The notes under the pieces are model-generated. The model was not told the origin of the DNA. It ran no database searches and saw nothing but the letters and a program-made list of their open reading frames with translations. From Chamaecyparis obtusa (Eukaryota; Streptophyta; Pinopsida; Cupressales; Cupressaceae), in contig BSBK01001572.1 of assembly GCA_027943335.1 (NCBI GenBank), forward strand, positions 2,902,501 through 2,966,500: a DNA stretch of 64,000 nucleotides. The letters run 5' to 3'. The stretch's first letter is position 1, and every line of letters begins with the position of its first letter. Shown here piece after piece: positions 46,275-59,102 of this stretch. The translations under genes were made by a program, and so were the position numbers.

Positions 46275-48500
46275 TTTATTGTTTTTGAGATGATATACAT
46301 TCTTTATTCATTTATGTACATGTTTATCTCATTTTTTATATCAAGACATTGGACTTTTTTCTATTCTTTTTGATCATTTGATGTTCTTATGTTTAAGCAT
46401 TGATACTTGTTGATACTTTGATGGACTTTGATTTCCTAATGTTTCATGATGATATCATAGACTTTGATACTCCATTGATTTATGATGATGATATCATAGA
46501 ATTTGATTCTTAGTTTTAATAGATTTACTCTATGTGATGTCATCATGTGTTGGACCTCATTTTCCAAGTGATTTACTATGATATGTAGATCTATATGGGT
46601 CTATTTCCTATATGCTTTGTTTTATGGTTTTTTAGAATGCAGTTTATGATATGGATGCACATGTTCTATTTATGCTTAAATGGTTGTCTTATGTATGACA
46701 TAAAATAGGTGAATGGGTGTGATATGAATTGAATGATGTATTTATGATATTTTCATTCTTTATGGATGCAAATGATATATAAATGTGTTAGATGATGATG
46801 TAATGATGTTTAATGAATAATGCGATGTAATGATGTTTATGGATATATTTATTTGGATAATATGGATATATGTAATAGATATGAATGTAATGGATTTATG
46901 GTATGCAAGTGTGATGTAAAATATGATGGACCTATATGATGTAATGAATAATGATTATGGATATTTAATGCTTAATGATTCTAAATGTTATATGTTTATA
47001 TAGATGAATGGTGCAATATGAAATGTAGATGCAATGGTATTTAATGTAGGATGAAAATAAATGTATGGATTTAAATGAATAATGTAATGTGCAATGTTTT
47101 TTTAATTAACTAAATGATATACACCTAATGATGAATTTACGTCTATTTGAAAGAAATGACTTTAATAGATGCAATGAACATTAATGAATGCAATAGTAAA
47201 TGCACTTAATTGATTTATATGAATGATTGCACACTAAATGAGATGGATCTTTAAAATGAATGCAACCTAAAGCAATGTTATTTTATGAAAGTTTAATGTT
47301 TAAAATGAATGCAACCTAATGCAATGTCACTTCATGAATTGGATTTAAATGATGAATGCAACCTAATGCAAAGAATCTAATTGGTACTTTAGGGTGGAGA
47401 TTCCTAAATTAATGCAATATAACATGGATCTAACAAATGCTCATGAACTAATGTAGTGCACCCTTGTTTTTTATTTTGGATTTCCAACACACTCGATCAC
47501 ATATAGTTTTTTATGTTCCTTTGATTTTTTATTTGACTACACCCCCTTTCTATTTTCCTCTTGCAATTTAGTTTTTAAGCTAATAAAGACAAATACATTA
47601 GATGCATTTAATCTAAGATGTATGCAAGTAACTGTCACTATTCTAATATTTGGAGCTTATATTCATCATTGAGTAGTTTTTGGAATCTTGATTTAGTAAA
47701 ACCATCACTAGTTCAACCATGATGATATGAATACCTCTTTCACCTCTTTCATTTCTTTCCCATCCTTTGGTATGACTATCATTGATTGAAGTCAATCATG
47801 AGAGTACGAATACCGATTTTGTTAGATTCTATGTTGCAAGTAGATTTTGGTATTATGATATTGAGCATCAAAATATCCAAGCTATCCTTTTGTGTAAACA
47901 AACAAAAATCTTAGTTTCATTGTATGTACAAGTCCTCGATGATTCTTTGATGATCACGTCCTTAGAAAAATAATACATGTTTTAAAACTTTAATCTTAAG
48001 ACAGTCATTCAAAAATCAATAAAATATCATGCTTTCATCATAGCTTTTCATAGTTTAAAAACTTTCATCGACTCCCTAGAAAGACATGATTTCATCAATC
48101 AAGTCAACACTTTTGGAAAAAAAATTACAATATTTTTCAAATCTATATTTCAAGTGTAGTTCCATCCATTTCATACTTTTAATCCTGATAAAGATAGGGT
48201 CGTGTAAGATCTTGGATAAAATTTTGTGTTTGGTTCAAATTGGATTAGAGTTAGGATTTGATTGAGCATGTCACTTGTGTTTTGATGAATTGATTCAATG
48301 ACTGATTAAAGTTTTCCTTTGATGAATCCTTCCTCCTTTAGAGTACATTGCCCCTAGTTTGATATGATTATGCTTGTAGGACTTGGGACAATTTGCAGAT
48401 TAGGTGACCAAAATCCTTAGGTACCATCAAATGTAATTGTGGGGTTTTATTATGCAATATATACAAATTCTTGGCAAATGCAATATTTACAAGGATGATG
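46275..48500. other. Element B AT-rich spacer; no gene seen
   Basis: Very AT-rich, with imperfect ATGATGTAATG and AATGCAACCTAATG repetition between about 46700 and 47400. No domain-bearing ORF on either strand. Confidence 0.6.
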
Positions 48501-48530
48501 GTTAGGTATGCAACTACATTGGACTTTCAA

Positions 48531-48750
48531 TGGCGCCTATTTACTAGGCTTTCACCAATTGAATGGATCTTGCTTTCTTCTTCTATTTTTAAAGCTCTTT
48601 TTCCTTTTTTTTCTACCAAGGCACCTATTTGCTAGGTTTTCACCAAGGCACTTTTTCTCTTTTCTAATTTTTTTATATTTTTTCTTTTTTTCAATTTTTT
48701 TTTCATATCGTCAAGGGGCCTATTTGCTAGGTTTTCACCAAGACAATATC
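48531..48750 (-). repeat. Three copies of the GGTGAAAACCTAGCAAATAG motif, 3' of integrase
   Basis: On the plus strand the motif reads GGYGCCTATTTGCTAGGTTT followed by TCACC, near 48531, 48622 and 48716, separated by T-rich runs. It is the counterpart of 14520-14735 in element A, in the same position relative to integrase. Confidence 0.8.
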
Positions 48751-48999
48751 TTTTTGAGGATCATATATGAATGTTTTTGGCTTTCTTCATGCTCAATTTT
48801 CCATTATTTTTGATCTTTTCTGCATTTTTTATTTGTTTTCTTTTATCTACTTTTCCATATTTTTGATATTTTTTAGGATTCTTTTGACTATATACAATCA
48901 ATAGGATGCTCTTCATCCAATTTTTTAATACTCTTTTCTCTTTATACTCTTTCATCTGCTTCATGTGTAGAACCTTTTTAGATGAATGATATTGATAGG

Positions 49000-50030
49000 T
49001 TATTGTAATTCTTCTCCATCACAATCAGCTAATTTATAGGTGCATGTCCCAAAAGAAAAAGTGATCACAAAAGTTCCTAACCAGTTTGCTTCCCATTTCC
49101 CTTTCTTTTCTCTTTCTACTTGATTCTTGGGATTTTCTCGCAAAACTAAGTCACCTATTTGGAATGTTCTTGACTTGATATGCTTGTTATAGGTCCTTGA
49201 CATTCAATTTTGATATACTTTCAAGTGATCAAAGGCTTGTTGTTGTTTCTCATCTAGCAGTCCTAGTTCATGCAACCTAGCAACTCTATAGTCTTCTTCA
49301 CTTATCAAATTGTGTAGAGATACTCTTAAAGATGGAAGTTCTACCTCCAAAGGTAAAAATGCTTATGTTCCAAAGACTAAGGAAAATGGTGTAGCTCCTT
49401 TTGGCATTCTGATACTTGTCCTATAAGCCCACAAGGTTGGGTTTATTTTTATATGCCAATCTCTACCTGAATTATCTACAGTTCTCTTCAATATCTTTAA
49501 GATGTTCTTATTTGTTTCTTCAGTTTGTCCATTACCTTGGGGATAATATATTGAAGATGAGTGATGTATCATGTGGAATTTTGTGCATAACTCTTTTAAA
49601 TCCTTTTTTTTTAAGTGTTTGGCATTATCAGTTATGATGGCATGTGGGACACCATATCTACATATTATGTGGTTTAATATGAACAAGGATATCTACTTTC
49701 CTATAGTAGTTGATAAGGGTACAAATTCCACCTATTTGGTAAAGTACTCTGTTGTTGTGATAATGAATTTATGACCATTTGAAGATGGTGGATAAATCAT
49801 CCCTTTTAAGTCTAAACCCCATTGATAAAATGACCAAGGTGTTGTCATAAGATGAAGCTCTTCTTTTGGTACATGGATCAAGTTCCCATGATATTGATAC
49901 TTTCGACAAGTTTTAGCAGAGTGACAAGCATCCTTTTCCATGGTAGGCCAAAAATATCCTATCCTAAGAAGTTTCTTAGCTAGGGTTAAACCATTCAAAT
50001 GTGACCCACAAATCCCTTCATGAATTTATC
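49000..50030 (-). pseudogene. Integrase of element B
   Basis: Minus-strand pieces: zinc-binding region at about 50030-49870 (HEGICGSH, then KTCRKYQYHGN, where the last of the HHCC cysteines is tyrosine), catalytic core with D in GLDLKG, D in IITDNAKHL and E in GQTEETNKNILK, then LWAYRTSIRMPKGATPFSL and the C-terminal FQIGDLVLRENPKN and WLGTFVI blocks ending near 49000. Stops and frameshifts lie near 49690-49730 and 49210-49360. All three catalytic acidic residues remain. Closely related to element A's integrase. Confidence 0.88.
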
Positions 50031-50153
50031 GTAAGGCTATATTTGATTCATCTTTCTCTAGACATCTTAGAAGAATTCCATCTAGACTCTTACAAGATAT
50101 AATGTGTTAGATATTAAGGTATAATAAGAGGCTTGTCAAATAAAGCTTTTTTT

Positions 50154-50725
50154 TTAATTCCTGGTTTGGTCCATAGGTAGGATTTGGTCTTTTAAGTAGG
50201 TATAAATGTCTCCATACCAAGGTGATTCATGTTTGGTTAGCAAAAAATTGGTATGAGGATGGGTAGGGTCAAATGAGGGTTGCTCAACTTCTTCTACCAG
50301 GAATTCATATCTGGTGCTTTGATATGGTATTTGGAGAAGTGATGCCAAGGTAGCCATTGCATCTATTGCTTTATTCTTCTCTCTTGGTACTTGCTCAAAT
50401 GTGATGAGAGTGAAATATTTATTGAGATTCTCAACTGGATATTTTTGTAAGGTATCAATTTTTCATCTTTAGTTTGATATTCATCATTGATTTGATTGAT
50501 AACTAGTTGTAAATCTACATAGACTTGTAGTTCTATCACTTTCCATTCTAATGAAAGTTTGATCCCAATGTCTAATGCTTCATACTCAGCTATATTATTT
50601 GTGCATGTGAATATCAATTTCTATGATTTTGGAATTGTAGACCCTTGAGGAGTAATCAAAAGTATGCCTGCTCTTGATCCATATTGTGTATAGGAACCAT
50701 CAAAATATACTTGCCATGTTTTTGC
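50154..50725 (-). pseudogene. Additional (archaeal-type) RNase H of element B
   Basis: It begins TWQVYFDGSYTQYGSRAG at about 50725 and continues after a TAG (50618-50620) with TNNIAEYEAL and VYVDLQLVINQI, where the glycine-aspartate pair before LQL/SQL is altered (VD for GD). A frameshift near 50400 precedes MATLASLL, after which the RNase H-integrase linker runs to 50154. It corresponds domain for domain to 12654-13037 in element A. Confidence 0.85.
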
Positions 50726-51316
50726 TTCAACATTCACAATTTTAGAATCTAGAAATTTCACTTGTATTGTATGTTCATCTTGTAATGGTGATTCTACTAA
50801 TTGATTAGCTATGACTTGGCCCTTGATAGATTTTTGATCCACATATTCTATGTTAAATTCAATTAGCACCATGACCCACTTGGCTAGTCTTCCATTCAAT
50901 GTTGTTTTGCTAAGAAGATATTTCAAGGGATCACTCTTTTCAATGAGTCGAATCTTGTGGGATAACATATAGTGGCATAATTTTTGGGAAGAAAAAACTA
51001 TGGCCAAACATGCTCTTTTAATGAAGGTGTAGTTCAAATCATATTTTACTAATGTTCTGCTGATGTAGTATATGGCCTTTTCTTTTCCTGATTCATCTTC
51101 TTGTGCCAAGAGTGCCCCTAATGAATGTTCAGTCACTAAAATGTATAGAATTAAAGGTTTTCCTCTTATAGGTGGCATCAAAGTTGGAGGATTCATTAGA
51201 TATTTCTTCAAAAAATTGAAATCTTCTTCACATTTCTCATCCCATTTGAAAATGATGTCCTTATGAAGGAGTTGAGTGAAATTATGACACTTTTTTGCTA
51301 ATTGAGAGATGAACAT
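50726..51316 (-). pseudogene. First RNase H (gypsy type) of element B
   Basis: Open for its whole length: FKWDEKCEEDFNFLKKYL, then LILYILVTEHSLGALLAQED, YYISRTLVKYDLNY, LAIVFSSQKLCHYM and IKGQVIANQLVESP. The residue pattern (VTEHSLGALL) fits the degenerate RNase H that Tat elements keep next to an additional functional one. This whole domain is missing from element A. It follows RT directly. Confidence 0.85.
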
Positions 51317-52093
51317 TCAAATGGATTGGATCCTACCTTGAAGAGATCTCATCTGACTTATGTCTATAGGTGCTTCCATTTCCATGATGACTTTGACTTT
51401 GGTGGGGTCTACCTCTATTCCTTTTTTTGAAACAATGTACCCTAGTAGCTTTCCTGATTGAACACCAAATGCACACTTCTTCAGATTTATCCTTACTTTA
51501 AATTGCTCCAATCTTACAAAAAATTTCTCTAAGATGGGTAGATTCTCTTCTCTTGAGTGAGATTTAGCAAGTATATCATCTACATGGTCCTCCATGAATT
51601 TATGCATCATGTCATGGAATATGGTTGTCATGGATCTTTGATAGGTGGATCTAGCATTCTTTAAACCAAACGGCATAAAATTCCAGTAGAATGTCCCCCA
51701 TGCACATGTGAATATTGTCTTGTCTTGATCTTCAAGTTCTATCTTTATTTGATTATAACCACTAAACCCATCCATAAGTGAGAACATTGAATGTCCTACT
51801 GTTAGATCCATAATGGCATCTATGCTTGGTAATGGAAAGTCATCTTTAGGACATGCAAGATTGAGATCCCTAAAGTCCATGTAAATTCTGATGGACTTGT
51901 CTTCTTTTGAAACTAGCACAATGTTTGAAATCCATTGGGCATAATCAATGGCTCTTATAAACCCAACTTTCAGTATTTTTTCTAACTCCACTTTTACAAG
52001 TAAAGCTATATGTGGATGCATCTTTCTTAGTTTCTTCTTTACTGGTCTTACTCCTTTTATGTTCAAATGATGCATGATTAAATTTGGATCCAA
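51317..52093 (-). pseudogene. Reverse transcriptase of element B, nearly intact
   Basis: A 258-codon open block. Motifs in order: KKKLRKMHPHIALLVKVELE, GFIRAIDYAQWISNIVLVSK, RIYMDFRDLNLACPKDDFPL, SLMDGFSGYNQIKI, FMPFGLKNA, catalytic HVDDILAKS (tyrosine replaced by histidine, both aspartates kept), GKLLGYIVSKKGIEVDPTK. The RT core is in one piece, unlike most of the element; it ends in the connection region before the first RNase H. A TGA at its upstream edge separates it from the linker. Confidence 0.9.
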
Positions 52094-52816
52094 TCATGGC
52101 ATATCATCATATGACCAAGAAAAATTGATTTGTTTTTCTTTGAAAAATTTTATGAAGTCCTTTCTTTCTTCACTAGATAGAGATGCCTCTAAGTGTATGA
52201 TCTTTGGTTCTAATTTTGACCCAATATTCACTTTCTTTGTTGGTTTAATCAAGATAAGAGATCTTTCTTCATAGTGCTCAAGTAAAGTATCCAAACTCCC
52301 TTCCTTAGGTGCCTCTATTAGGTTTTTACCTTTGGAATCATTCTTTATTTCTTTCTCTTTTTGATCTAATGTTGCCACAATGTGGTTTTCAACATTAGAT
52401 TTTTTCCATTTTTTATTTTTTTTGTGTTTCTCATTTTTTATTGAATTGAGAGTTTGGATACTTTCCTTTGTCACTTCTTCCTAATATTCTATGGTAGAAG
52501 AAGGCTTAACCACATTTAGTTATTGGGACACCAAGTTATCATTCAAAAATGTAGGAAGTATGGTAGGTTCAATGGAATCCCATTAAATTAATTCTGGATA
52601 GATAAGAGTCAAGGAATCAATGATTTGTTTTAGTTCAATGGGGTTTAAGGATATGACTTCATTTGAAGGTTCAAACATTGTATCGCTTAAATCAATAATA
52701 TGTGCTTCTTCAAGATGTTCTAGAGAACTAGGGCCAAAATCTTCCTCACTAGAATCCTCTATGATTTCTGCTGGGTAAAAATCTTGTGGATTAAACCTAA
52801 TGTTAGATTCTTCCAT
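52094..52816 (-). pseudogene. Pre-RT linker of the element B polyprotein
   Basis: Two open pieces (52094-52474 and 52583-52816). The first ends in LSSEERKDFIKFFKEKQINF and then SWSYDDMP, the usual segment just before RT in this lineage; its upstream half is lysine/asparagine-rich. The second piece is acidic and unrecognised. Confidence 0.65.
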
Positions 52817-53810
52817 AGAAGGTCTCCATGATGCTACGTAGGGTTCTCCTACCCATTTATTTATTTAAATCCTTTGAATTGGAACATTATCTAAGACCAC
52901 TTGACTAGAACTTGAGGCTTGATTCTGAGGCTTGTTCCTTTCCTTTGCTAGGGGTATAGGTGTGAATGATATCAACTTCCTTATCTTGACATGACTCACT
53001 TGACAAAGAGTCCCATTACCAATTGTTGGAATCCTCATCACTTTGAGAACCTAATTGTAAAATTCATTCATAAATCTTAGGATAGCTCTTTTAAGTGTAC
53101 CCTTATTCTAGGTATCCTAATCTATTCTTTTCTTTGTTGTCTCTCCATGTCATTTCAATGGGTTCAATGAGTCCTTCATTTCTTGTTCCTAAAGTTCCTT
53201 GTCCTTTGTATCCCATTTTTTGCATTATTTGAAATACTTTCCCATATTGATGTGTGGAAATGCTTACATTTTGGATGCACTCTTCATGTGAACTTGATTA
53301 CTCATCCTTATATAGCCAATTAAGGATTTCATTGTATTCTTCCTCCATGAATGAAGATGTATTCACCCTCACAAAGTGATCATTGTATTTATGAGGTAGA
53401 TTGGATGGCCTTCCATATGATTTAGAGATAAGGTTAAATCCATCATGGATAAGGAGTATTCACCGACTCCTTTTAGTTTAATTTGACATTGCTTTTCAAC
53501 ATTTTTCATCATATGATCCATTTTTTGGTAATGAGAATCTTTGGTGTAGATTTGAATAGATTTATCTTTTCCTTCTCTCTACTTCTTAGGAGTACTCTCC
53601 TCACTAACCTTCTCCTTTCCTTTTGTCTATGTAGCTAGGTTAGTAGGACTTTGAATGTTTTCAACAACAATTTCTTTTTCTTCTTTTTCTTTTTCCTTCA
53701 AAGATGCAAAATCCTTTGAATTTTGACCTTGCTCTATTATTTGAGGAATAGACCCTTATGCATTATGTGGGACCAAGGAATCATTGATAGGCTTCATGTT
53801 ATTACAATAT
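52817..53810 (-). other. Element B protease-RT spacer; no domain seen
   Basis: No convincing ORF. Ogre-type relatives have a spliced intron between protease and RT (family knowledge); I could not define splice sites here. Confidence 0.4.
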
Positions 53811-54350
53811 TTAAAGGGGTTTGAGTCCCTTCTTACCATGATTTCTTGTCCTAGATAGGGTAATTTGAGACTTTAGGTCTAGGACTTGGAAAATAGTTTC
53901 TTTCTTCATTGGACCAGCTCTGATAGAAACTATTATGACACCCTTAGAAGTTCTCTCTTCATCATCATAGGCTTTTATGGTTATCTTTTTCTTTGGGTCA
54001 ATAGCCTCCTTATAAAATCCTAAGGCCTTTACCAAGTTTAGGGTACAAATATTCAAGCCGGCTCTTCCATCAATGAGGACTCTTTTTACTCTGTGCTTAT
54101 GAATTAGAACCTCTATATGCAAAGGCAAGTTTTGTGGGTGATTCAATGACATGTCATCTTTCTCTAAAAAATATAGACAATGAGGTGCAATATTATTTCC
54201 TACCATGTTTTGAAATTTTTCTGCATCTAAATCTAGAGGCACATTAGTTTCTACCAAGGATTTTTCTAGAATCTCCTTGTGAGTTGGTGAGAGCTTGAGT
54301 AATTCTAAAATAGAGATTTGAGCAGGGGTTCTTTGAAATTGGTCTACCAA
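53811..54350 (-). pseudogene. Aspartic protease of element B
   Basis: A 179-codon open block with the active-site loop VLIDGRAGLNICTL at about residues 91-104 and a downstream hydrophobic strand. The glycine after D-G is arginine (D-G-R where D-G-G/S is usual), again a G-to-A type change at the active site. Upstream MVDQFQRTPAQISILELL is the typical gag-protease linker of this lineage. Confidence 0.8.
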
Positions 54351-54433
54351 ATTATATTGTTTTGATGATGAAGATGAGGTTTGATTTGGTAGAACAATTC
54401 TTGGAGCATTTCCAGGAGAGTATTTTTTTATGA

Positions 54434-56304
54434 TTACCCCCTAGTTACAACATTAGATGTTGCTTCCCTTGAATTCTCTTTTACCATGATAACATTTATG
54501 GTATTTTCATCATTATCTAAAGTATTAATGATGTTATCATAGGTATGGGAAAAATTGACCTTCTCATTACCTCTTTTATTATTTTGATTGGTGTTTGATG
54601 ACTCACCCTTTTCATGATTTAGGAAAGGGTTTTTGAAAGTCGTATGATCTTCATTATTTTGGAGCCCTTCAAACTTTATTGTCCCATCATCAATTAGGTC
54701 TTGCACAAGGTGTTTCAATTTCATGCATTCATTGGTTTTATGGCCCTTATTATGATGGTATTCACAATGGTGAGAATCATTCCACCAATTTGGCTTAGCT
54801 TGGGGCTCATATGGCCTTAACTTGGGTAGAGTAATAATTTTGTTGGCCACCAAAGTCCTTAATGCATTTTCCAATGGTTCACCTAGAAAGGTGAATTTTC
54901 TCTTTTGATATGTGGAAAAGAAAGGCTTAGGTTTGTTGAGATTATAATTATTGAAGGGATTATTATTAGCATTGTTGTTTTTATTGTTGGAATTGGTATT
55001 ATTGAAAGGAGCTTTGTTTGTTTGATTCACATTATATGTAGAATTTTCTCCACTTGATAAATTAAAGGGGGTAGCTTTTAAGTTGTGTGCCTCGACTAAT
55101 CCATCATTCATAAGATTTTTGTTATTTTTCTTCAACCATAATTTAGGTTTATCATTGTGATTGTTGGCTCCTTTATTGTTGTTATAATTAGACACATAAT
55201 GATTATTATTAGTTTTGGTATAGGGTTTATTGTCTTTGAACAATTGGATCTCTCCCCTCTTAACCAACACATCTTCCATTTTAATCCCATTCTCAATAAG
55301 TTTTTCAAATGTAGGGGGACATTGAAGTTGGAGCCTATAGTTCATCTCTGCATTTAAGTTGTTCATAAATATTTCCATTTTCTCCTTTTCAGGGATACTA
55401 CGTGGATATCTTGAAAAAATTGTCCTCCACCTTTGAAGGAACCCTAGGAAATATTAACCATCCTTTTGTTTTTTATCACATAGTTTGAGCATCATAATCT
55501 CATGTTTGATGTTGTAAGAATAATGGGTTACAAATTTGGAGGCTAATTCCTTGAATGTCTTTATCCCCTGTGGAAGTTTGGAGAACCATTCCATGGCTTG
55601 CCCTCCTAAACTTCTTGGAAAAAGTCTCATTACGTAAGTGGTATCATGCATAAATTCAATGCTTAGAGAACAAAAATCTCTAAGGTGATCCTATGGGTCT
55701 GATTTACTCGTGTATTTAACATACTTAGGAAAGACTACATTGATTGGAAAAGGTGCCATGACTAAGATTTTGTTAAAAGGGAATGGGAAAAAGGCCTTGA
55801 TAGAGAATGGCTTAGGTTCAGTGACATTTTTCATTAAGTCATATGTGCTTGGAACATTTTCAATTGTTTACACATAGCACTCATCAGATTATCCTCTTCT
55901 TGGTTTTTCTTGAGTTGATCCACATCATAATCATGTGGGAGCTTTACCCCTACTTGGTCTAGGTTTAGAAAAAACTTCTCCCTATATCTATCTATTAGTT
56001 TATCCATGACCTCAAGAAATTCATTATCTTGAGTTGCTCTATTATCCCTTTCTTCAAGTTTCTCCTTAGGCACTTGGTTGGCATTATTGATACTGTCATT
56101 GTTTCCTATATGATGGTAATCATGAAATGTGGAGTTTCTATCCATTGATTTGACTCTCTTTTCAAAAAAATTTGGGAGACTATCCCCTTGGTTGTGATTG
56201 TTGAAAGAGCTTTGATATTCAAATTCGGGGACCTCTTTGGAAATGCAAGTGTCCTCTTCTTGAAAAGATAGTTTAAGTCTATGAGAGCATGTAGAAACTA
56301 GCAT
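54434..56304 (-). pseudogene. Gag of element B, in three pieces
   Basis: The N-terminal piece (55834-56304) is polar and unrecognised. The middle (55454-55651) has the capsid pattern LFPRSLGGQAMEWFSKLPQG. The long C-terminal piece (54434-55378, 314 codons) carries asparagine-rich low complexity (about 54950-55200) and a zinc-knuckle-like CEYHHNKGHKTNEC (C-x2-H-x4-H-x4-C) near 54750, then LKHLVQDLIDDG. Interruptions lie near 55380-55450 and 55660-55830. Predicted role: capsid and RNA packaging. Confidence 0.8.
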
Positions 56305-58201
56305 CCAACAAGGTTTGATTTTGAATCGTCTTCCCCAATTTGTTAATTGTTTGTTTTTATGAAGAGATTTAAAAATATAAGATGAATTTTCAAATGGATG
56401 TCTCTTAGTTTTTCTATGTATTTTTCAAACAAAACAACCACACATACACTTTTTCTTTTTAACCCTCTACAAAAAAAGTGTTTGAATTTTTAAGGATGTT
56501 ATCACAAGTTTTTGCACAAAAAGACACTTCAAGCAATCTACCTAGCTCAAAATTTGGTTCATAAACATGGCTCTATAAGGTAGTCTTTGATAAGTTAACA
56601 AGGTATTTAATCAGGATTCCATTCAAAATGGATATTAAACTTTCATCCTCCAAGTATATTAAGAGGCTTCCCACCACTGGTATGTTGGAGTTTTGCGCAA
56701 TCCCGAAGGACTGCTCGAGGAATTTAAAAAATTTAACACCCTTTTATCACACACCCCATTAAGGATGCATGCATTTCATTTTATAGTGTTTTGGATGATT
56801 GGGACAAAGGCAATTGTATCCCACTTTGGGTTGTCCCTCTCACCGGCCTCGTTAAGAAAAATCTTGAGAGGCAAGCCCACTATAGATCTAGCATGTTCAT
56901 TTGAAAGGAATAAAGTGGAATAAAGAGATAGGTTTTGAGAGTTTGATTCACCAAAAGATGAAGAGCATATCCCTATCTATTTCTCAATTCTCAAAAATTT
57001 TTAACAAGGTTCAATTACCACACCCACTAACTAATGGGAATCGAGTATTTCTACTCTTTTCCACAAATAAGGGGTTCAAATTTAGTGCTTGATTTACTTA
57101 GCCTTTCTTTTAATCAAGGAACTTGATATTTTTGGCATTTTGATTCACTTAGAAAGTGAAGAGCATAGGCCTAGTATCAAATCCCTAAAACAATAATAGG
57201 CTGCTTTAATTACTACATTTTAAAATTAACAAGGCCACAATTTAAGCAAAAATTGATGAAGTTTTAGGCTTACCTTGTTTCGAAGCTAGCTAAGACTAGG
57301 GGCATTTTTGATGAATTTTCCATTGTTATGCTTACCTAGTGGAAATCATTCCTTTCCATTCACTTCTCCTCCAACAGGTTAGTCAACACAACTAGCCAAA
57401 ATGAAGAAAACAAGAATAACTTTGAATTTAAGCCTTATTTATCAAATTTTGACAAAAAAATGACTAAGGCAAGTAAATCCAATTTAATGATATGAACTTC
57501 AATTTATAAGCTTCTACAACTTTCAAGTATTATTCATATACCTCATTTTATTGCCGAGAATTCTCCAAAACCAATTTGATGTGTGCAATATTCTCCTCCT
57601 TGATCCATTTTGTCAAAGCTTTCCCTTTGTGATTAAATCTCGTCACTGGTTTTTTTATTTTTTTATGACCAGTCATCCTACAGACACAGAAATCATTTTC
57701 TACAAATTAGACTCTGTCAATTTTCAATTTAATTAAACACGCTACATAATCTATTAAAAGAGCTATTGAAATGCTTAAATGCATTGTAGATTGGATTAAA
57801 AGTGCTATTGAAATGCTTAAACACACTACAGATTGGATTAAAAGCACTGCAGAAATATTTAAATGCACTGAAACAAAGATTAAAAGTGCTGATAAACTTA
57901 GCAAAGGTGTTAAAAAAATCTTAAAAGTGCTAGAGAATTATTCAAATGATTTGCAAAGTTAGGAAAAAAGTGTTGAAAGAAATAAGACAAATGAAAGAAG
58001 AAATCAAAAGCGATGAAAATCCTTGTAAAGGTGCAAAACTTTATCGTAGATGCGCTAGTTCAGACCTCAAAAGCGCTAAGGAAACTGTTAAATGCACTAG
58101 AGAAAGTATCAAATGCACTGTTAAATCTGCAAAAAAGTGTTAAACAAGGAAAATCCTATAAACATGCAATTTTCCAATTTTTTGAAAGAATGAGGCCTAA
58201 T
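56305..58201 (-). other. Element B 5' leader
   Basis: About 1.9 kb between PBS and gag without a convincing ORF, consistent with the long leaders of Tat/Ogre elements. Contains the reiterated motif block at 57740-58140. Confidence 0.6.
57740..58140. repeat. AAAAGTGCT/AAAAGCGCT reiterated motif block
   Basis: A plus-strand block of AAAAGTGCT, AAAAGCACT, AAAAGCGCT and AAATGCACT words, including a near-tandem GCTATTGAAATGCTTAAA pair (about 57762 and 57802). It is the reverse complement in style of 43800-44130. Confidence 0.65.
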
Positions 58202-58219
58202 GCCCCACGGTGGGCACCA
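58202..58219 (-). other. Primer binding site of element B
   Basis: The complement TGGTGCCCACCGTGGGGC starts one base from the LTR edge. Its first 13 bases match element A's PBS apart from two C/T differences, so both use the same primer class. Confidence 0.88.
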
Positions 58220-58220
58220 T

Positions 58221-59102
58221 TATGTGTACTAGAAAAAATAGCTTCATAGGGTTAGTATTGCAAATAAATGAATAAAATAACTAAATTACTACAAAGAATA
58301 AGCTATTTTAATAAATAAAGAACAATTAAGCACTCTATGGATCTCTATTTAGGGATGCTAATGCAAAGCTCTCAGCAAGCTTCCATTAGTGATAGTCTTA
58401 AAGAGAATGAATGATAAACAAAGTTAATAGTTCAATTTCAAATTGAAATTAAGCCTAGTTAACTCTAAATTTGTCTTTCTAGCTCTAAATTACAAGAGGT
58501 TTGATGCTATTCTCAGATTTGTGGATGATTAATGAGTGAATTATGCCTTTCCTTTATAGATTTTGGCAAGGGTAGTGGGTGTAGTTGAGTTTATCAAGGT
58601 TAGGTGAGAGTTGAGTCCATGGTTCCACCTTTGGAGACCATTTAAATATTTTATCCTCAAAGCTTGGGACAAGAAGACAAAATGAGTGGACAAGATGCAT
58701 TCTCCAACTGAGTGATTGAGATTCGATTTAGGCTTGATCCATGTGAGCTTGGTCTTCAATTCATATTGGTTAATCCATTTTCCTCCCATTTGGTGGTTGA
58801 GAGAAAATAGGAATTAATTAATTAAATTTATTTAATTTGTTTAGCCATGTGGACCCCTTGAATGGGTTGATTTGATTTAATTTGAACTATACAATTAATT
58901 AGATTAATTGTACAATTTATTGAATAATCATGATTTATTAAGTTTAAATTGATTTAATGACTTTTGATTTTCAATTAAATTTGGATTAAGGTTTAATTGA
59001 AATTTATCTTTGATTTTGACTTGATTTGATTTAATTGCATTTAATTGTATTGATTTTTGCCTTGATTTCTCAAATGATCTTGTCCAATTTTCAGTCATTA
59101 CA
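58221..59102 (-). repeat. Element B 5' LTR
   Basis: 882 bp, pairing with 42139-43023 at roughly 93% identity by eye with small indels. It is followed at 59103 by the target duplication GTATC and the interrupted satellite unit. Confidence 0.92.

Larger units (their letters stand above)
42139..59102 (-). mobile_element. Element B: 17-kb Tat-type Ty3/gypsy retrotransposon with antisense PMD gene
   Basis: 16964 bp inserted in the satellite, with target duplication GTATC (42134-42138 and 59103-59107), LTRs of 885 and 882 bp, an 18-nt PBS and a PPT. Minus-strand order: long leader, gag, protease, spacer, RT, first RNase H, additional RNase H, integrase, conserved 3' motifs. A PMD gene on the plus strand lies between the pol 3' end and the 3' LTR. 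The double RNase H is diagnostic of the Tat/Ogre branch (family knowledge). LTRs differ by roughly 7% by eye, and coding regions carry stops and frameshifts, so it is old and inactive. Confidence 0.95.
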
